Below, in pieces: positions 57,530 through 64,000 of a DNA stretch of 64,000 nt. The first letter of the stretch is position 1. Every line of letters begins with the position of its first letter. Where the stretch lies: contig JAHDVS010000012.1 of NCBI GenBank assembly GCA_023382435.1, positions 1 through 64,000 on the forward strand. The letters run 5' to 3'. The position numbers were made by a program, and so were the translations under genes. Origin of the DNA: Thermoleophilia bacterium. GTDB lineage: Bacteria > Actinomycetota > Thermoleophilia > Gaiellales > Gaiellaceae. The notes beneath the pieces were generated by a model that saw only the letters and a list, made by a program, of their open reading frames with translations, was not told where the DNA came from and did not search any database.

Positions 57530-58866
57530 CCGACGCATCCGCGCTCGTGCTCGCCGACGCCGACGCGCACGATCTGACGACTCTCGCCGGCTACCGCGAG
57601 GCCGGCGGCTACGGGCAGCTCGCCCGCGCGCGGCGGATGGAGCCGCAGCAGGTGCTGGAGGAGCTGCTTGCATCGAACCTGCGTGGCCGCGGCGGCGCCG
57701 GCTTTCCGATGGGACGCAAGGCGAGCTTCCTCGCCAAAGGCACCGGCCTGCCGGTCTACCTGGCCGTGAACGCAGACGAGTCGGAGCCGGGCACGTTCAA
57801 GGATCGCGAGATCATGCTGCGCGTCCCGCACCGGCTGCTCGAGGGCTGTCTGATCACGGCGCACGCGATCGGCTCGCAGCACGTCTTCGTCTACATTCGC
57901 GGCGAGTACCTGACCGAGTTCGAGGTAGTCCGGTCGGCGCTCGACGAGGCGCGCGCGGCGGGGCTGCTCGGCGAGGTGACGGTCGTCCTGCACCGCGGCG
58001 CCGGCGCTTACATCTGCGGCGAGGAGACGGCGCTGCTGGAGTCGCTCGAGGGGGCGCGCGGGCAGCCACGGGTGAAACCACCGTTCCCGGCCGTCGTGGG
58101 TTTGTACGCGTCGCCGACGCTGATCAACAACGTCGAGACGATCGCGACCGTGCCGAAGATCCTCGAGCTCGGCGGCGCCGCCTACGCAACGCTCGGCGTC
58201 GCTAACTCGACCGGCACGCGCGTCTTCTCGCTCTCGGGCAACGTCGTGCGCCCCGGCAACTACGAGCTCCCGCTCGGCACCCCGCTGCGCGAGCTGATCT
58301 ACGAGCTCGGGGGCGGCATCCCCGACGGGCGCGCGTTGAAGGCGGTGATCCCGGGCGGTTCCTCGACACCGATTCTGCGCGCCGACGAGAGCGACGGCGT
58401 CCGCCTGGACTTCGACGCGATGGCACAGGCGGGGACGATGCTCGGCTCCGGCGCGGTGATCGTGCTTGACGAGCGGGCCTGCATCGTCCAGCTCGCGCTG
58501 CGGGTCGCGCAGTTCTACGAATACGAGTCGTGCGGCAAGTGCGTCCCCTGCCGCGAGGGAACGCGCTGGGTCACTCAGATCCTGCACCCGATCGAGGAGG
58601 GGCGGGCCGCCCAGGGCGAGCTCGACTTGCTGCTCGACGTCTGCGACCGGATCAACGGCAAGTGCCTCTGCCCGCTCGGCGACTCGGACGCGATCGCGGT
58701 CGCCAGCTACGCGACCAAGTTCCGCGACGAGTTCCAGCGGCATCTCGACGCAGGCGGCTGTCCCTTCGGCGGCGCCTCCTCGCTCGATGGCCTCCTCGCA
58801 CCGATCGAGTTCTACCCTGACCGCAGCCGCAGCCGGATGGAGGTCGCACATGCCAGCGCGCACTGA
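57526..58866 (+). CDS. NuoF-like NADH/FMN/[4Fe-4S] subunit
   Basis: This 446-residue protein is homologous to the NADH-binding subunit of complex I and of NAD-dependent formate dehydrogenases and hydrogenases. Visible parts are RGRGGAGFPMGRK (nucleotide/FMN), ADESEPGTFKDREIM, GAGAYICGEETALLESLEG and the C-terminal iron-sulfur site ESCGKCVPCREG...NGKCLCPLGDS. No nuoE or nuoG homologue is present. The GTG at 57526 overlaps the 108-residue gene. Confidence 0.9.
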   Translation: MTDASALVLADADAHDLTTLAGYREAGGYGQLARARRMEPQQVLEELLASNLRGRGGAGFPMGRKASFLAKGTGLPVYLAVNADESEPGTFKDREIMLRVPHRLLEGCLITAHAIGSQHVFVYIRGEYLTEFEVVRSALDEARAAGLLGEVTVVLHRGAGAYICGEETALLESLEGARGQPRVKPPFPAVVGLYASPTLINNVETIATVPKILELGGAAYATLGVANSTGTRVFSLSGNVVRPGNYELPLGTPLRELIYELGGGIPDGRALKAVIPGGSSTPILRADESDGVRLDFDAMAQAGTMLGSGAVIVLDERACIVQLALRVAQFYEYESCGKCVPCREGTRWVTQILHPIEEGRAAQGELDLLLDVCDRINGKCLCPLGDSDAIAVASYATKFRDEFQRHLDAGGCPFGGASSLDGLLAPIEFYPDRSRSRMEVAHASAH

Positions 58867-58898
58867 AACGACTACGGCTGGACTGGGAGGCTGAGCGC

Positions 58899-60074
58899 GT
58901 GCAGGTTGCACTCAAGATCTGGCGGTACGACCCCTCCACCGGCAATCGCGCGCTGAAGGAGTACGCGGTCGACGCACCGGAGGAGGCGACGCTGCTCGAC
59001 TGCCTCGACGTCATCAAGGACAAGGCGGACGGCTCGCTCGCCTATCGCAAGAGCTGCCGGATGATGATCTGCGGCTCGTGCGGGATGCGGATGGACGGCG
59101 CGACCGTCCTCGCGTGCAAGACGAGAATGTACGAGATCGCGCAAGCGGAGCACATCCCGACGATCTCGGCAATGGGCAACCTGCCGATCGTCAAGGACCT
59201 CGTCGTCGACATGGGCCCCGCCTGGGACAAGTTCAAGGCGATGAAGCCGTATCTGCAGCCGGGCTACGAGCGGCCCGAGGACGGCAAGGAGCACCGAATC
59301 GCGCAGGAGCGGATGGACGTGATCCACAAGGAGGCGCTCTGCATCAACTGCGGCCTCTGCGTCTCCGAATGCAACTCGATGGAGTCGGGCCCCGAGTTCC
59401 TCGGTCCGTGGGCGCTCGTCAAGGGCATGCGTTTCGTCGGAGACCCACGCGACGGCGCGACCGTCGAGCGGCTCGAGCAGTACAGCGGCGAGCACGGCAT
59501 CTGGGAGTGCACACGCTGCTATTTCTGTAACGAGCGCTGCCCGAAGGCCATCGACCCGCGTGACGCAATCGCGAAGCTCGGCGCCGAGGCGATCAAGGAA
59601 GGCGTCGATCGCGACATGGGCGCAAAGCATGCGAAGTGGTTCGTCCGCTCGGCCGAGACGACCGGGTGGCTGCGCGAGACCGAGCTCGTGCTCCAAACGC
59701 AGGGCGTCGTCTCGACGATCAGGCAGATGAGGTTCGCCATGAGCCTGATCGCCCACAACAAGGCCGGCCTCAAGTTCCCGCCCGACATCGCGGCGGACGT
59801 CGGCGAGGCACGTGCTCTGCACAAGCTCACAAAGGAGCAGGACAGGCAGGGATACCTCGGCCACGTGCAGGGCGAGCGGGCGCTCGCGAAGCTCGTGCAC
59901 GGGTACCAGCCGGGGCGTGATCCGTACGGGCCGGGTTCGTTCCCGAAGCCGTACCTGCCAGGAGAGGAAGCACCCCCGGCACCTGCCGGCGGAGAAATGG
60001 GAATCGGGAGCCTTGCACAGGCGGGCCTGACTCCCGGCAGGGAGCCAACGAGGAAGCCGGAGGGTGGAGCGTGA
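58899..60074 (+). CDS. SdhB/FrdB-like iron-sulfur protein with long C-tail
   Basis: This 391-residue protein has an N-terminal [2Fe-2S] ferredoxin domain with Cys53, Cys58, Cys61 and Cys73. A C-terminal helical ferredoxin domain carries clusters at Cys148/151/154/158 and Cys204/207/210/214. It resembles fumarate reductase/succinate dehydrogenase iron-sulfur subunits and thiol-fumarate reductase types. The tail after about residue 250 is extra. No flavoprotein SdhA or membrane anchor is adjacent. The GTG at 58899 is 32 bases after the NuoF-like gene. Confidence 0.86.
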   Translation: MQVALKIWRYDPSTGNRALKEYAVDAPEEATLLDCLDVIKDKADGSLAYRKSCRMMICGSCGMRMDGATVLACKTRMYEIAQAEHIPTISAMGNLPIVKDLVVDMGPAWDKFKAMKPYLQPGYERPEDGKEHRIAQERMDVIHKEALCINCGLCVSECNSMESGPEFLGPWALVKGMRFVGDPRDGATVERLEQYSGEHGIWECTRCYFCNERCPKAIDPRDAIAKLGAEAIKEGVDRDMGAKHAKWFVRSAETTGWLRETELVLQTQGVVSTIRQMRFAMSLIAHNKAGLKFPPDIAADVGEARALHKLTKEQDRQGYLGHVQGERALAKLVHGYQPGRDPYGPGSFPKPYLPGEEAPPAPAGGEMGIGSLAQAGLTPGREPTRKPEGGA

Positions 60075-60140
60075 GCGCGCGTTGGGCTCGAGCTGACCGA
60101 GCTCGACTCGGGCGCAGTCGCTGCCGGTTGGAGGTTGCAC

Positions 60141-61277
60141 ATGCGCAAGAACACTGAGACGCCGACGCAGCGGCTGGCCGGTCTCGGCCAGTCAGTCTGG
60201 GTCGACTACCTCTCCCGCGAGCTGCTCGAGAGCGGCGAGCTCGCGCGGCTTGTCCGCGAGGACGCCGTGGTCGGCGTGACCTCGAACCCGACCATCTTCG
60301 AGCAGGCGCTCGCGCATGGCAACGCCTATGACGCGCAGCTACGCGAGCTCCTTCCGTCGGGGCTGAGCTCAAAGGATCTGTTCCTCGAGCTCGCCTGCGC
60401 GGATGTCGCCAACGGCTGCGACGTGCTGCGCCCCGTCTGGGAGCAGACCGCAGGCCGGGATGGGTACGTCTCGATCGAGGTTGACCCGAACCTCGCCTAC
60501 GACACGCTCGCCCAGTACGAGGAGGCCAAGCGGCTACACGCGCGGATCGCGCGCCCGAACCTGTTCGTGAAAATCCCGGCGACCAGGGCCGGCGTCGCGG
60601 CGATCGAAGACTCGATCGCCGCCGGACGCTCGATCAACGTCACGCTCATCTTCTCGGTCGACCGCTACGTCGAGGCTGCGCGCGCCTACCTGCAGGGGCT
60701 CGTGCGCTTCCGGGCGGCAGGCGGCGACGTCTCGACGGTGCACTCGGTCGCGAGCTTCTTCGTCTCCCGCGTCGACACCGAGGCCGACCGCGAGCTCGAC
60801 ACGCTTGGTGCACCCGCCGAGCTGAAGGGGAAACTCGGGATCGCAAACGCCAAGCTCGCCTATGCCCGCTACCGCGAGCTCTTCTCCCCCGAGGACGAGC
60901 TCTGGGCCGAGCTCAAGGCGGCAGGGGCGCACCCGCAGCGCTGCCTCTGGGCATCGACCTCGACCAAGAACCCCGCCTACCGCGACGTGCTCTACGTCGA
61001 GGAACTGATCGGCCCCGAGACGGTGAACACGATGCCCGAGCCGACGTTGCTCGCCTTCCAGGACCACGGCATCGTCGCACCTACCCTCGAGCAAGGGCTC
61101 GCGGAGGCCCATCGTCTGCTCGAGCGGCTCGAGGAGGTCGGTGTCGCCTACGACCATGTCGTCGAGACGCTCGAGGCCGAAGGTATCGAGAAGTTCAGCG
61201 CCTCGTTCGTGAAGCTGCTCGCCGGGCTGGAGGCAAAGGGGCAGGCGCTCAGGCCCCCACCCGAAGGCCGACAATGA
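60141..61277 (+). CDS. tal: Transaldolase
   Basis: This 378-residue enzyme of the non-oxidative pentose phosphate pathway transfers dihydroxyacetone between sugar phosphates. It is the long TAL type of actinobacteria: VGVTSNPTIFEQAL near the start, NLFVKIPATRAGVAAIE containing the Schiff-base Lys, VTLIFSVDRY, and WASTSTKNPAYRD. The ATG at 60141 has GGAGG six bases upstream; a TTG at 60135 is less likely. Its stop overlaps the 36-residue ORF. Confidence 0.93.
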   Translation: MRKNTETPTQRLAGLGQSVWVDYLSRELLESGELARLVREDAVVGVTSNPTIFEQALAHGNAYDAQLRELLPSGLSSKDLFLELACADVANGCDVLRPVWEQTAGRDGYVSIEVDPNLAYDTLAQYEEAKRLHARIARPNLFVKIPATRAGVAAIEDSIAAGRSINVTLIFSVDRYVEAARAYLQGLVRFRAAGGDVSTVHSVASFFVSRVDTEADRELDTLGAPAELKGKLGIANAKLAYARYRELFSPEDELWAELKAAGAHPQRCLWASTSTKNPAYRDVLYVEELIGPETVNTMPEPTLLAFQDHGIVAPTLEQGLAEAHRLLERLEEVGVAYDHVVETLEAEGIEKFSASFVKLLAGLEAKGQALRPPPEGRQ

Positions 61278-61384
61278 CGCGGGTCACTCTCAACGGCCTC
61301 GGCAGGACCCGGCGCAACTTCGTCCCCGCCACGTGCGAGGCGCACAGCTGCCGCTTCGCCGACCTCGCCGAGCGGCTCCTCTGA
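61274..61384 (+). pseudogene. 36-codon ORF resembling a GAPDH N-terminus
   Basis: MTRVTLNGLGRTRRNF parallels the start of glyceraldehyde-3-phosphate dehydrogenase (typically RVxINGFGRIGRxF), with Arg replacing the Gly of the nucleotide loop. The frame stops after 36 codons at LLTGA-like sequence. It overlaps tal and the E1-alpha gene by ATGA and TGATG. It is probably a remnant left by deletion of gap, but a coupled micro-ORF is possible. Confidence 0.4.
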
Positions 61385-62370
61385 TGGCACGGGCGAAGAG
61401 CGACACTGCCTCGAACGGCCTGCCGCGCGAGCGGCTGCTCGAGTTCCTCGGCGAGATGCTGGTGATCCGGCGTTTCGAGGAGCAGGTGGAGGAGCGCTTT
61501 CGTGCCGGTGAGCTGGCTGGTTTCTTGCACGTCTGCATCGGCCAGGAGGCGGTGGCTGTCGGTGTCTGCCGCGCGCTCGGCGACGGCGACGTGATGGGAT
61601 CGACGCATCGCGCGCACGGGCATATGCTTGCGAACGGGACGCCGCCGCGTGAGATGATGGCGGAGCTGTACGGGAAGGTCGAGGGGTGTTCGCGCGGCTA
61701 TGGCGGCTCGATGCACCTCTACGACGTGAAGCGGGGCGCGATGGGCGCGAACGCGGTGGTCGGCGGCGGTCTGCCGCTGGCGGTGGGTGCGGCGCTCGCG
61801 TTCCAGCTGCGGCGCGAGTCCCGCGTGTCGTTGGCGTTCTTCGGTGACGGGGCGACGAACATCGGCACCTTTCACGAGTCGATGAACCTTGCCCAGCTCT
61901 GGCGGCTGCCGGTTGTGTTCGTGTGCGAGAACAATCGCTGGTCGGAGTCGACGCCGCAGTCGCAGCACCAGCCGATCTCCGATCTGACTCACCGCGCGGA
62001 GGCCTTTGGGATGCAGGCGCTGCACGTTGACGGGCAGGACGTCGAGGCGGTCCACCTGGCCGCGCGAGATGCGCTCGCGTACGCGCGTGGCGGGCAGGGG
62101 CCGGTCTTTCTGCTCTGCGAGACCGAGCGGCTGACCGGCCATTACGTCGGCGACGCGCAGGCGTATCGCGATAAGGAGGAGCTGCGTCGGCTGCGGGAGA
62201 CGCGCGACCCGATTCGGCTGCTGCGCGAACGGATAGAGGCGAGCGAGCAGGAATGGAAGCGGCTGGATGCCCGTTCGCGGCAGGTCGCCGACGAGGCGGT
62301 CGCCTTCGCGAAGGCCGGCGCCGATCCCAGGCCGGAGGCCGCGCTCGAGAATGTCTACACGGAGGGGTGA
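61384..62370 (+). CDS. Pyruvate/2-oxoacid dehydrogenase E1 alpha-like subunit
   Basis: This 328-residue thiamine-diphosphate enzyme of the PdhA/AcoA group has HVCIGQEAVAVGVCRAL, STHRAHGHMLANG, GYGGSMHLYD and the TPP motif FFGDGATNIGTFHESMNLAQLWRLPVVFVCENN (GDG...NN). It needs a beta subunit, which is not found downstream in the window. It follows the 36-residue ORF by overlap and precedes a UspA gene. Acetoin, branched-chain or pyruvate dehydrogenase activity cannot be separated. Confidence 0.85.
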   Translation: MARAKSDTASNGLPRERLLEFLGEMLVIRRFEEQVEERFRAGELAGFLHVCIGQEAVAVGVCRALGDGDVMGSTHRAHGHMLANGTPPREMMAELYGKVEGCSRGYGGSMHLYDVKRGAMGANAVVGGGLPLAVGAALAFQLRRESRVSLAFFGDGATNIGTFHESMNLAQLWRLPVVFVCENNRWSESTPQSQHQPISDLTHRAEAFGMQALHVDGQDVEAVHLAARDALAYARGGQGPVFLLCETERLTGHYVGDAQAYRDKEELRRLRETRDPIRLLRERIEASEQEWKRLDARSRQVADEAVAFAKAGADPRPEAALENVYTEG

Positions 62371-62377
62371 GGAGAGG

Positions 62378-62824
62378 ATGGGCGTGATCGTCGTCGGTGT
62401 CGACCACTCGGAGGGAGCGAAGGCGGCGTTGCGCTTCGCGCTCGAGGAGGCGACGCTCCGCGGCTCGAAGCTGCGCGCGGTGCACGCCTGGCAGTTCTCC
62501 ATTCCCGTTCCCGGCATCGAGGGCATCTACCCCGCTCTCGGGGCCGGTCTCAGCGATCTGCACCGTGCCGCCGAGGAGGCTCTCGATGCCGAGCTCCGGG
62601 GCACGATCCCCGAAGCGGGGGAAGTGGAGATCGAGCGTCGCGTCGTCGAGGGGGCGCCCGGTGCCGTTCTCGTCGAGGAGTCTCGCGGCGCCGATCTGCT
62701 GGTGGTCGGGTCACGCGGGCACGGCGGCTTCGCCGGGCTCCTGCTCGGCTCGGTCAGCCAGCAGTGCGCCCACCACGCGGCCTGCCCGGTCGTGATCGTG
62801 CCCCACGAGCCCGACGTGCAGTAG
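62378..62824 (+). CDS. Universal stress protein (UspA family)
   Basis: This 148-residue single-domain Usp has the N-terminal strand IVVGVDHSEGAKAALRFALEEA. The ATP-binding signature is DLLVVGSRGHGGFAGLLLGSVSQQCAHHAACPVVIVP (G-2x-G-9x-G-S pattern). It is a cytosolic stress-response protein, likely ATP-binding. GAGGAGAGG precedes the ATG. It is part of the tal/E1-alpha transcript and is followed four bases later by DUF488. Confidence 0.92.
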   Translation: MGVIVVGVDHSEGAKAALRFALEEATLRGSKLRAVHAWQFSIPVPGIEGIYPALGAGLSDLHRAAEEALDAELRGTIPEAGEVEIERRVVEGAPGAVLVEESRGADLLVVGSRGHGGFAGLLLGSVSQQCAHHAACPVVIVPHEPDVQ

Positions 62825-62828
62825 CGCG

Positions 62829-63188
62829 ATGGACGTGCGCATCAAGCGCGCCTACGAGCCTGTGGAGCGTTCGGACGGCTACCGCGTGCTGATCGATCGC
62901 CTCTGGCCGCGAGGCGTCTCGAAGAAGCAGGCCCGTCTAGACGAGTGGGCCCGCGAGCTGGCGCCGAGCGCGGAGCTGCGCCGCTGGTTCGGTCACGATC
63001 CGGCCCGCTTCGACGAGTTCCGCCGCCGCTACAGCAAGGAGCTCACCGCTCACGAGGACAAGCTGCGCGAGCTGCGCCGGCGGGCGCGCGAGGGAACACT
63101 GACCCTCGTCCACGCGGCGCGTGACACCGAGCACAACGACGCGGTCGTGCTCGCCGAGCTGCTGCGCCGGGGCAGGCGGCCGAGCTGA
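62829..63188 (+). CDS. DUF488 family protein
   Basis: This 119-residue protein matches the DUF488/YeaO family: RIKRAYEP, GYRVLIDRLWPRGVSKKQARLDEWARELAPSAELRRWFGHDPARFDEFRRRY, ending LTLVHAARDTEHNDAVVL. The Arg/Asp/Trp pattern and length fit the family, whose biochemical role is uncertain. It ends the operon beginning at transaldolase. It is followed by about 240 bases with a long hairpin and no gene. Confidence 0.9.
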   Translation: MDVRIKRAYEPVERSDGYRVLIDRLWPRGVSKKQARLDEWARELAPSAELRRWFGHDPARFDEFRRRYSKELTAHEDKLRELRRRAREGTLTLVHAARDTEHNDAVVLAELLRRGRRPS

Positions 63189-63316
63189 CGGCAGCCGGAG
63201 CAGCTGGCCCGCTTCGTCGTCGTTTCCCGCCAGGTCGGACAACACCGACCAAGCACTCAGGTGGTCCAGCCAGAGCTTGCGATCGCACATCGTTGCGGCC
63301 GGGATCCAGGAGCGAT

Positions 63317-63367
63317 CCGACTCGAGTCGTCATGCCACCCGCGTAGCGGGTGGCGGACTCGAGTCGG
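63317..63367. repeat. 51-base nested hairpin
   Basis: The outer arms CCGACTCGAGTC (63317-63328) and GACTCGAGTCGG (63356-63367) enclose an inner stem GCCACCCGC (63334-63342)/GCGGGTGGC (63346-63354) with a GTA loop. The outer arm is the same sequence as the palindrome at 52082-52095. It lies in the untranslated gap 63189-63428; the rest of that gap shows nothing recognised. Confidence 0.65.
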
Positions 63368-63428
63368 GAAGTGGACCTGACCGGACAGCTTTCAAACCTC
63401 TCAGCTCGGCTGATGGAGCTGTTGAGGG

Positions 63429-63623
63429 TCACCGAGGTGGGTCCGGGATCCCCAGCTGACGACAGATCACCCGTGCGGTTCCGTCTGGAATCTCGCGGTG
63501 CCGTGGGACAGTGACAGGCCGCTTGGCGGCCGAGCTGCGCCAGACATCGTGACGCGCATCGTGTCGGATCCGCTCGCAGCCGTGCTCGATCAGGTGCCGT
63601 TCGAGCTCACGAAACGCCGTCAC
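63429..63623 (-). CDS. HicA-like toxin (YcfA family)
   Basis: This 64-residue protein matches the HicA double-stranded-RNA-binding-like mRNase fold: helix FRELERHLIEHGCERIR, then ARHDVWRSS (position of the catalytic His) and VTVPRHREIPDGTARVICRQLGI. HicA toxins cleave mRNA in translation-dependent fashion. The GTG at 63623 has GATACT 7 bases upstream. Unusually, its putative antitoxin is divergent, not cotranscribed. Confidence 0.8.
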   Translation of the reverse strand: MTAFRELERHLIEHGCERIRHDARHDVWRSSAAKRPVTVPRHREIPDGTARVICRQLGIPDPPR

Positions 63624-63630
63624 GATAGGG

Positions 63631-63663
63631 AGTATCCCGCTCGATCGCCGGGCTCGGTACCCT
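63631..63663. promoter_or_regulatory. Divergent leaderless promoters of the HicA/HicB pair
   Basis: GATACT on the minus strand (63631-63636) lies 7 bases before the toxin GTG. TACCCT on the plus strand (63658-63663) lies 7 bases before the antitoxin ATG. The whole intergenic region is 47 bases. Both starts therefore fit the leaderless spacing seen throughout the window. Confidence 0.55.
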
Positions 63664-63670
63664 ATGGCGC

Positions 63671-63889
63671 ATGGAGCTGCACGTCGTCTTCGAACCCGAT
63701 GAGGGCGGCTGGGTCCGGGCGACCATCGAGGAGCTGCCCGGGGTAGTCACGTGCGCGCCGACACGCGCCGAGGCGCGCGAGCTCGTCCGCGACGCGCTCG
63801 ACGAGTGGCTCCTCGCGCTGACCTCAGCCGAGCGAGCCACCATAGGCGCACGGGCGACACGCGAGACCCTCACGCTGAGCGTCGCCTAG
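63671..63889 (+). CDS. HicB-like antitoxin
   Basis: This 72-residue protein has the HicB RNase-H-like fold pattern: LHVVFEPDEGGWVRATIEELPGVVTCAPTRAEARELVRDALDEWLLAL. It lacks a separate C-terminal DNA-binding domain, so autoregulation would need another factor. It is transcribed away from the HicA-like gene. Solitary HicB-like proteins also exist, so pairing rests on adjacency. Confidence 0.75.
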   Translation: MELHVVFEPDEGGWVRATIEELPGVVTCAPTRAEARELVRDALDEWLLALTSAERATIGARATRETLTLSVA

Positions 63890-63921
63890 CGCGTCCGCCG
63901 AGGGACCGACGTGCGTCGCCG

Positions 63922-64000
63922 ATGATCCTGCGCTGCACGGCGAAGATGCTCAGTGTTCTCGACATCCCGACTGCGGCCTTGGTGGACTCGGTGCCGTCCG
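63922..64000 (+). CDS. Truncated gene at the window edge (DUF6933-like start)
   Basis: An ATG at 63922 opens MILRCTAKMLSVLDIP, which resembles the start of small proteins of the DUF6933 type (MILRCTxKLLxxL). Only 26 codons are visible before the window ends. The assignment is pattern-based and tentative. It follows the HicB-like gene by 32 bases. Confidence 0.4.
   Translation, partial: MILRCTAKMLSVLDIPTAALVDSVPS

Noticed and set aside
1-64000. CRISPR arrays, prophage genes or insertion sequences
   Set aside because: No regularly spaced repeats, structural phage genes or transposase domains were seen on either strand.

Overview
The window is a gene-dense stretch of very high-GC DNA with mostly GTG/ATG starts and many 1-4 base stop/start overlaps. 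Ferritin, PII-Amt, ANTAR, LuxR-rich signalling, F420-type LLM oxidoreductase and PimA-like mannosyltransferase genes point to an actinobacterium. The mix resembles deep-branching soil lineages such as Thermoleophilia, but that is an inference from gene content, not a marker-gene result. Many starts carry a TAnnnT hexamer 6-9 bases upstream and no Shine-Dalgarno sequence, so leaderless mRNAs look common. This rule was used to choose several starts.

Layout. 0-5 kb: EamA exporter, FabL-type reductase, MFS exporter with its MarR repressor and operator, then small conserved hypotheticals. 5-10 kb: membrane-anchored coiled-coil protein, serine-hydrolase remnant, xseA-xseB, methyltransferase, ferritin. 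10-14 kb (minus): glycerate kinase, then a coupled set of membrane flippase-like protein, glycosyltransferase and LOG-family protein. 14-21 kb: adenosine deaminase, a cluster of LuxR-type regulators, HD-GYP protein, a strong promoter with a 28-residue peptide, two DnaA-box-like sites and a primary-type sigma factor. 21-27.6 kb: tRNA-Asn remnant, topoisomerase III, acyltransferase, 5'-3' exonuclease and lutABC. 27.6-35 kb: a PII-Amt operon behind a terminator-bearing leader, cupin and sugar kinase from one divergent promoter, LLM oxidoreductase, hybrid histidine kinase and a candidate structured RNA. 35-43.5 kb: ADP-forming acyl-CoA synthetase with enoyl-CoA hydratase, XRE regulator beside a GcvT-fold enzyme, dipeptidase and a peptidoglycan-binding protein with a nearly fresh internal duplication. 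43.6-52 kb: AbrB-VapC module, MMPL exporter with a divergent two-component system, ANTAR regulator, small unknown proteins and a lipoprotein. 52-55.6 kb: a four-gene double ABC-2 transporter. 55.8-63 kb: a redox operon (54-residue CC protein, FAD oxidoreductase, unknown 108-residue protein, NuoF-like protein, SdhB-like protein), followed by transaldolase, PDH-E1-alpha-like protein, UspA and DUF488. 63.4-64 kb: a divergent HicA/HicB pair and a truncated gene at the edge.

Non-coding structure. A short element family with inverted ends (about 14 bp) has copies at 38.7 and 51.9 kb, plus reduced relatives at 35.0 and possibly 2.1 kb. It is a MITE-like family without a transposase in view. Other hairpins sit between convergent genes and in leaders. 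I found no CRISPR array, rRNA, intact tRNA, insertion sequence or prophage.
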